64,000 nucleotides of DNA from JABDIP01 sp965212545 (GTDB lineage: Bacteria > Pseudomonadota > Alphaproteobacteria > DSM-16000 > Inquilinaceae): assembly GCA_965212545.1 (NCBI GenBank), contig CBDBVB010000031.1:1-64000 (forward strand). The letters are read 5' to 3'. Below, one piece after another: positions 60,574 to 64,000 of this stretch (positions within the stretch are counted from its first letter, which is position 1; the number at the start of each line of letters is the position of its first letter). Position numbers and translations under genes: made by a program. The notes beneath the pieces were generated by a model. That model ran no database searches and was not told the origin of the DNA. It saw only the letters and a program-made list of their open reading frames with translations.

Positions 60574-62166
60574 CTAGTTCTTCGACGCCTGCCAATAGCG
60601 GTTGTCGTCGAAGCTCGGCCCCCAGATCATGCCCTGGAGATTGGCGCGCGAGCCGATCACCTCGGTCTCCTGGAACATGATGACGAAGGGCGAGACCTGC
60701 TGATGCTCGCGCTGCAGGGCCTGGTACATCTCCGCCCGCGCCTGCGGATCGGTTTCCAGCAGGGCAGCCTGGGTCTGTTGGGACATCTCCTGGATCTCCC
60801 AGGCATTGCGCCAGGCCAGCGGCTTCGATGCGGCGGCGTCGGAATTGTCCGGGTTGTTGGCGAAGGTATCGGCGTTGGTATGCGGGTCCTGATAATCCGG
60901 CCCCCAACGCCCGATATAGATGTCGTGGTTGCGGGCCCGGTACTTGGTCAGCGTCTGGCTGCCATCGCCCGGAATGATCTCCAGTTCCACCCCTGCCTCG
61001 GCGAAGCTCGCCTGGATCGCCTGGCCTATGTCCATCGCCGGGAAGTTGTTCCGGGTGTCCATGGTGATCTCGAAGCCGTCGGCATAGCCGGCCGCCGCGA
61101 GCAGCTCACGCGCCTTGGCCGGGTCGTAGCTGTAGGGCGTCTCCTCCAACGCACCCAGGAATCCGCGTGGCAGGAAGGCCTGATGCACGATCATCTGGCC
61201 GCCGAGGATGGTGTCCCGGATGGTCTCGTAGTCGATCAGGTACTTCAGCGCGTTGCGCACGTCCTCGTTCTGGAACGGCTCGCGCTTGGTGTTGAGGCCG
61301 AGATACCAGATCGCCCCCTTCGGCGACGGCTCGATCCGGATGTCCGAATTGTCAGACATGCCGGCGATCTGCTCCGGCGTCAGATTCCGCGCGACATCGA
61401 TGTCGCCGTTTTCCAGCAGCAGCGCCTGGGTGGCGGATTCAGGAATATGACGGATGAAGGCCCGGCGGAATCCCGCGGCACCACGCCAATAATCGTCGAA
61501 GCGATCCAGCACCAGGGATTCGTTCGGCTTCCACGCATTCAGGACGAACGGCCCGGATCCGGCGGAGTTGGTCTTCAGCCAGTCATGGCCGAGATCGCCG
61601 TCGACCTCGTGCTCCATCACCAGTTCCATGTCGACCACCGAGCCAACGCCGGCGGTCAGCAGGTACAGGACGAAAGTCGGCGCGTAGGCCTGGTCGGTGG
61701 TGAACTCCAGCGTCGTATCGTCCAGCGCGCGGATCATCTGGTCGGCATTGTCCGCGTTCCAGCCAAGCTGGGTCAGGATGAAGGCCGGCGACTGGTCGAG
61801 CTTGACCACCCGCTGCAACGAGAAAGCCGCATCGGCGGCAGTCAGCCGGTTGCCGGAATGAAAGGTGATGTCGTCGCGTATCTTGAAGGTGAAGGTACGG
61901 CCGTCATCGGAGACGGTCCAGGATTCGGCGACGCCGGGCAGGATCTGGCTGACGTCGCTGACGTCATAGCCGATAAGCCGGTCATAGACCTGGGCGGCGT
62001 ACTCGGCACCGGAGAACTCGAAGACCTCTGCCGGGTCCAGGGTGATGATATCGTCGATCTTCAGCGCCATCACCAGCGTGTCGCTCGGCGTCTCGGCGAC
62101 CGCCGCGGCGCTGGACAGGGCGAACAGCCCGGCCATCGCGATGCTCGTTACAGAGTTGATTTTCAC
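60574..62166 (-). CDS. Family-5 ABC solute-binding protein (normal domain order)
   Basis: 530 residues from GTG 62166 behind AAGGAGGGA. Signal peptide MKINSVTSIAMAGLFALSSAAAVA. The order is canonical: DTLVMALKIDDIITLDPAE, YDRLIGYD, FTFKIRDDITFHSG, GSGPFVLNAW in the first half; FQNEDVRNALKYLIDYETI, YSYDPAKARELLAAAGY and WGPDYQDPHTNADTF in the second. It is therefore a useful internal reference for the permuted paralogue at 19137-20711. It delivers peptides or similar solutes to the importer encoded downstream. Confidence 0.93.
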   Translation of the reverse strand: MKINSVTSIAMAGLFALSSAAAVAETPSDTLVMALKIDDIITLDPAEVFEFSGAEYAAQVYDRLIGYDVSDVSQILPGVAESWTVSDDGRTFTFKIRDDITFHSGNRLTAADAAFSLQRVVKLDQSPAFILTQLGWNADNADQMIRALDDTTLEFTTDQAYAPTFVLYLLTAGVGSVVDMELVMEHEVDGDLGHDWLKTNSAGSGPFVLNAWKPNESLVLDRFDDYWRGAAGFRRAFIRHIPESATQALLLENGDIDVARNLTPEQIAGMSDNSDIRIEPSPKGAIWYLGLNTKREPFQNEDVRNALKYLIDYETIRDTILGGQMIVHQAFLPRGFLGALEETPYSYDPAKARELLAAAGYADGFEITMDTRNNFPAMDIGQAIQASFAEAGVELEIIPGDGSQTLTKYRARNHDIYIGRWGPDYQDPHTNADTFANNPDNSDAAASKPLAWRNAWEIQEMSQQTQAALLETDPQARAEMYQALQREHQQVSPFVIMFQETEVIGSRANLQGMIWGPSFDDNRYWQASKN

Positions 62167-62335
62167 GGATCCCTCCTTGTCGATGCCGGTCTTTCGCCCG
62201 CGCCCCGTCATCCGCCGCATGGGCGTCGCTTGGAGCCGGTCCGGCCTTGAGGGCATCATTTCAGGCGGGACCAAACCCCGTCCAGCGCAAAGTGTCGGAT
62301 TGTCGGGCGGCGGGACCTGACGATTTGGGCCGCGA

Positions 62336-63310
62336 TCATTCCTCCAGCACCGAGAGCAGCACGCCCTCGATCAGTTGGCCGCTGTGCTGGTTGAAGGTGC
62401 CGCCGCCGGCCTGTGCCAATTCCCGAAAGAACTCGCGGCCACCTCGGCCGCCCGCCAGAAAGGAGCGGGTCGGCACGAATAGGGTCGAGATCGTGCGCCG
62501 GGCACCGCTGTTGTGGAAGCGATTGGCGATTCTCAGCGTATAGGACTGCTCCGGCCGATGCGCCGCGGCATCGCCGATCACGATGATGGTCAGCTTGGCG
62601 TCCGGGCGAAAGCGCATGCTCAGCGCCTCCTCCAGCCCCTTGTCGACATCCTCGTGCACCGTCCTGCCTCCGACCCGCGAGGCGCGCAGGCCGCCGACGA
62701 ATCGCTGGATGCGGTCCAGCGAGGTGTCGGTTGGCGTCAGCTGGATCGACTCGACGACCCGGCCCGGAAGTTCACGGTCGCGATACGACACCACACCAAC
62801 CCTGAGCGACGGCACCAGCCGTTCCAGGATGCGCACGATGCCGGCCATGGATTCGCGAAGCTGCCGGATCACCTCGGTCATGCTGGCGGTGGTGTCGATC
62901 ACGAACACCAGATCCAGCTCCTTGATGATCTGCTGATCGATCTGGGCCCTCAATTCCGCGATCCGCTGACTGTCGCTGCCGGCCCGCCCATCGGCGGCAT
63001 CGGCCTCCTGGCGCAAGCTGACGGCCGCAGCGCGCAGTTCCGCCGCCGCCCGCAGGATTTCATCGGCCTCGGCAATCTTCTGCTCGGTGGCGGCCTGATC
63101 GGCGGCGGCGGCGCGCGCCAGTGCTTCGGCCTCTGCCTGCTGCGCCTCCGTTGATGCCAGCACGTCGTCCATCGCCGCATTGGCGTCGACGGTCATTCGG
63201 TAATAGGGCATCAGGATCACGACCAGCAGCACGAAGGTGCCGGTCGCCATCGCCAGCACGTCGAGCGCCGACATGCTGAAGATCGAGACGTCGCGGCTGG
63301 GCAGCTTCAT
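62336..63310 (-). CDS. Membrane-anchored vWA-domain protein
   Basis: 324 residues. The N-terminus FSMSALDVLAMATGTFVLLVVIL is a single membrane span of the TolR/MotB-like SxLDVL type. A long alanine/glutamate-rich coiled coil follows (about 45-130), then a vWA domain with MIDAS motif FVIDTTASM (Asp139-x-Thr-x-Ser) and a GDAAAH segment. It ends GQLIEGVLLSVLEE, nearly the same as the vWA protein at the window end. Probably binds a protein ligand in the envelope through a metal ion. Operon with FHA and second vWA genes. Confidence 0.85.
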   Translation of the reverse strand: MKLPSRDVSIFSMSALDVLAMATGTFVLLVVILMPYYRMTVDANAAMDDVLASTEAQQAEAEALARAAAADQAATEQKIAEADEILRAAAELRAAAVSLRQEADAADGRAGSDSQRIAELRAQIDQQIIKELDLVFVIDTTASMTEVIRQLRESMAGIVRILERLVPSLRVGVVSYRDRELPGRVVESIQLTPTDTSLDRIQRFVGGLRASRVGGRTVHEDVDKGLEEALSMRFRPDAKLTIIVIGDAAAHRPEQSYTLRIANRFHNSGARRTISTLFVPTRSFLAGGRGGREFFRELAQAGGGTFNQHSGQLIEGVLLSVLEE

Positions 63311-63335
63311 GGCGGCGTCATCCTGGCCCGGGCGC

Positions 63336-63704
63336 TCAGATCGGCAGCTCGTCGCCGAGGCGCGAGACCGTCAGCGTGACGCGACCGACGGTCAGCGTGT
63401 CGCCATCCTGCAACGGGTTCGGCTCGAAGGGCGGCAACAGCCGGTCCTCCACGAATGTGCCGTTCAGGGAATGCACATCCTCGACGAACAGCCCTCCCGC
63501 GCCGCGCCCGATCCTGAGATGCCGCCGCGACACCGAAGGATCGTCGACCAGCAGATCGCACAGCGCCGGGTGCCGGCCGATGGTCACTCCGAGATAGATC
63601 ATGGCGAGCTGGGTCTGGCCGATCAGCAGCCGGACAGGCCGGCCGGAGCCATTCACGCCGTCCAGACGCCAGCCGCTTTCCAGGTCGAGATCGCTGTCCA
63701 TCAT
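63336..63704 (-). CDS. FHA-domain protein
   Basis: 122 residues from ATG 63704, preceded by GAGG (a GTG at 63722 is an alternative). A single forkhead-associated domain: TIGRHPALCDL (GR at about 43-44), PSVSRRHLRI with the Ser and His of the phosphothreonine site, and VHSLNGTFV with the Asn. It should bind a phosphothreonine peptide, but no kinase or phosphatase is in view. It sits between two vWA genes. Confidence 0.9.
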   Translation of the reverse strand: MMDSDLDLESGWRLDGVNGSGRPVRLLIGQTQLAMIYLGVTIGRHPALCDLLVDDPSVSRRHLRIGRGAGGLFVEDVHSLNGTFVEDRLLPPFEPNPLQDGDTLTVGRVTLTVSRLGDELPI

Positions 63705-63722
63705 TGCCTCATCGTCTCGCAC

Positions 63723-64000
63723 TTATCGCCCGCCGCCGGGATCAAGCACCGACAGCAGCACGCTTTCGATCATCTGGCCCTGATGGTCGACAAAATCGCC
63801 GCCGCCCGCCTCGGCCAGATCCTGATAGAATTGCCGGCCGGTCTGTCGCCGGTCCTGGGTGAAGATCGCCGAGATCACGCGCGGCAGGTCGTCGGACGGC
63901 GCGCTGGCCTGGAACTGCCTGGCGAGGGAGAAGATGCCCGGCAGTTCCCCGGACCGATCCGGGGCATCACCGATCACGATGATCCGGCCCTGGGCAACGT
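63723..64000 (-). CDS. vWA-domain protein, C-terminal part (cut by window end)
   Basis: Only the last 92 or so codons are present; the gene continues beyond base 64000. The visible part (GRIIVIGDAPDRSGE, FYQDLAEAGGGDFVDHQGQMIESVLLSVLDPG) parallels the end of the vWA protein at 62336-63310, so the two are paralogues flanking the FHA gene. Confidence 0.75.
   Translation of the reverse strand, partial: VAQGRIIVIGDAPDRSGELPGIFSLARQFQASAPSDDLPRVISAIFTQDRRQTGRQFYQDLAEAGGGDFVDHQGQMIESVLLSVLDPGGGR

Overview
The window is GC-rich, densely coded bacterial DNA, most likely from an alphaproteobacterium of the Rhodospirillales/Rhodobacterales type. Pointers are a CtrA-like receiver domain, TAXI-type TRAP genes, many ABC importers with FCD- and HutC-type GntR regulators, a Rhodospirillum-type PHB depolymerase and a CHCC zinc-finger protein. 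The assignment rests on gene content and base composition only.

Layout. 0-2 kb holds the end of a dicarboxylate/amino-acid symporter, a frameshifted family-3 solute-binding gene and a cupin. 2.2-10.1 kb is an accessory region of uneven base composition, rich in palindromic repeats. It carries an AHH-nuclease toxin with an Imm11 (DUF1629) immunity gene, a MITE-like element whose right arm supplies the apparent start of an MFS gene, and a Tae4/Tai4 type VI secretion amidase-immunity pair lying between two copies of that MFS gene's 3' end. It also holds several orphan genes and an AT-rich two-gene membrane-protein operon. 10.2-17.2 kb is more conserved: polA, a divergent S-adenosylhomocysteine-hydrolase-like gene, a zinc-finger gene, an ABC ATPase, a lipoprotein hydrolase and tRNA-Arg(CCG).

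17.3-50.4 kb is a long run of catabolic and uptake modules. (i) A DapA/NanA-family lyase stands opposite an FCD-GntR regulator, a complete family-5 ABC importer and a sulfatase. The binding protein of that importer appears circularly permuted. (ii) A family-1 sugar ABC importer is grouped with a HutC-type regulator, NanE and two PhyH dioxygenases, and its promoter is bracketed by NagR/DasR-like operator sites. (iii) A TAXI-TRAP transporter is translationally coupled to an alkylsulfatase-like metallo-beta-lactamase-fold hydrolase. (iv) A nine-kilobase minus-strand operon runs aldA-like dehydrogenase, ytfQ-ytfR-ytfT-yjfF-type hexofuranose importer, enolase-superfamily dehydratase, zinc alcohol dehydrogenase, KduD-like dehydrogenase; a divergent FCD-GntR gene and a GMC oxidoreductase face it, with a perfect operator palindrome between. 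Together these suggest a heterotroph using sulfated, amino- and acidic sugars.

50.5-64 kb carries a PHB depolymerase, a secreted metallo-hydrolase, a GDYXXLXY/DUF4401/DUF2157 membrane operon, msrA, a receiver-PilZ regulator, a second family-5 ABC importer operon in normal arrangement, and a vWA-FHA-vWA cluster cut by the window end.

The main unusual items are the circularly permuted binding protein, the Tae4/Tai4 cassette framed by duplicated target-gene sequence, the MITE-gene fusion, and the hydrolase-like protein with altered catalytic residues.
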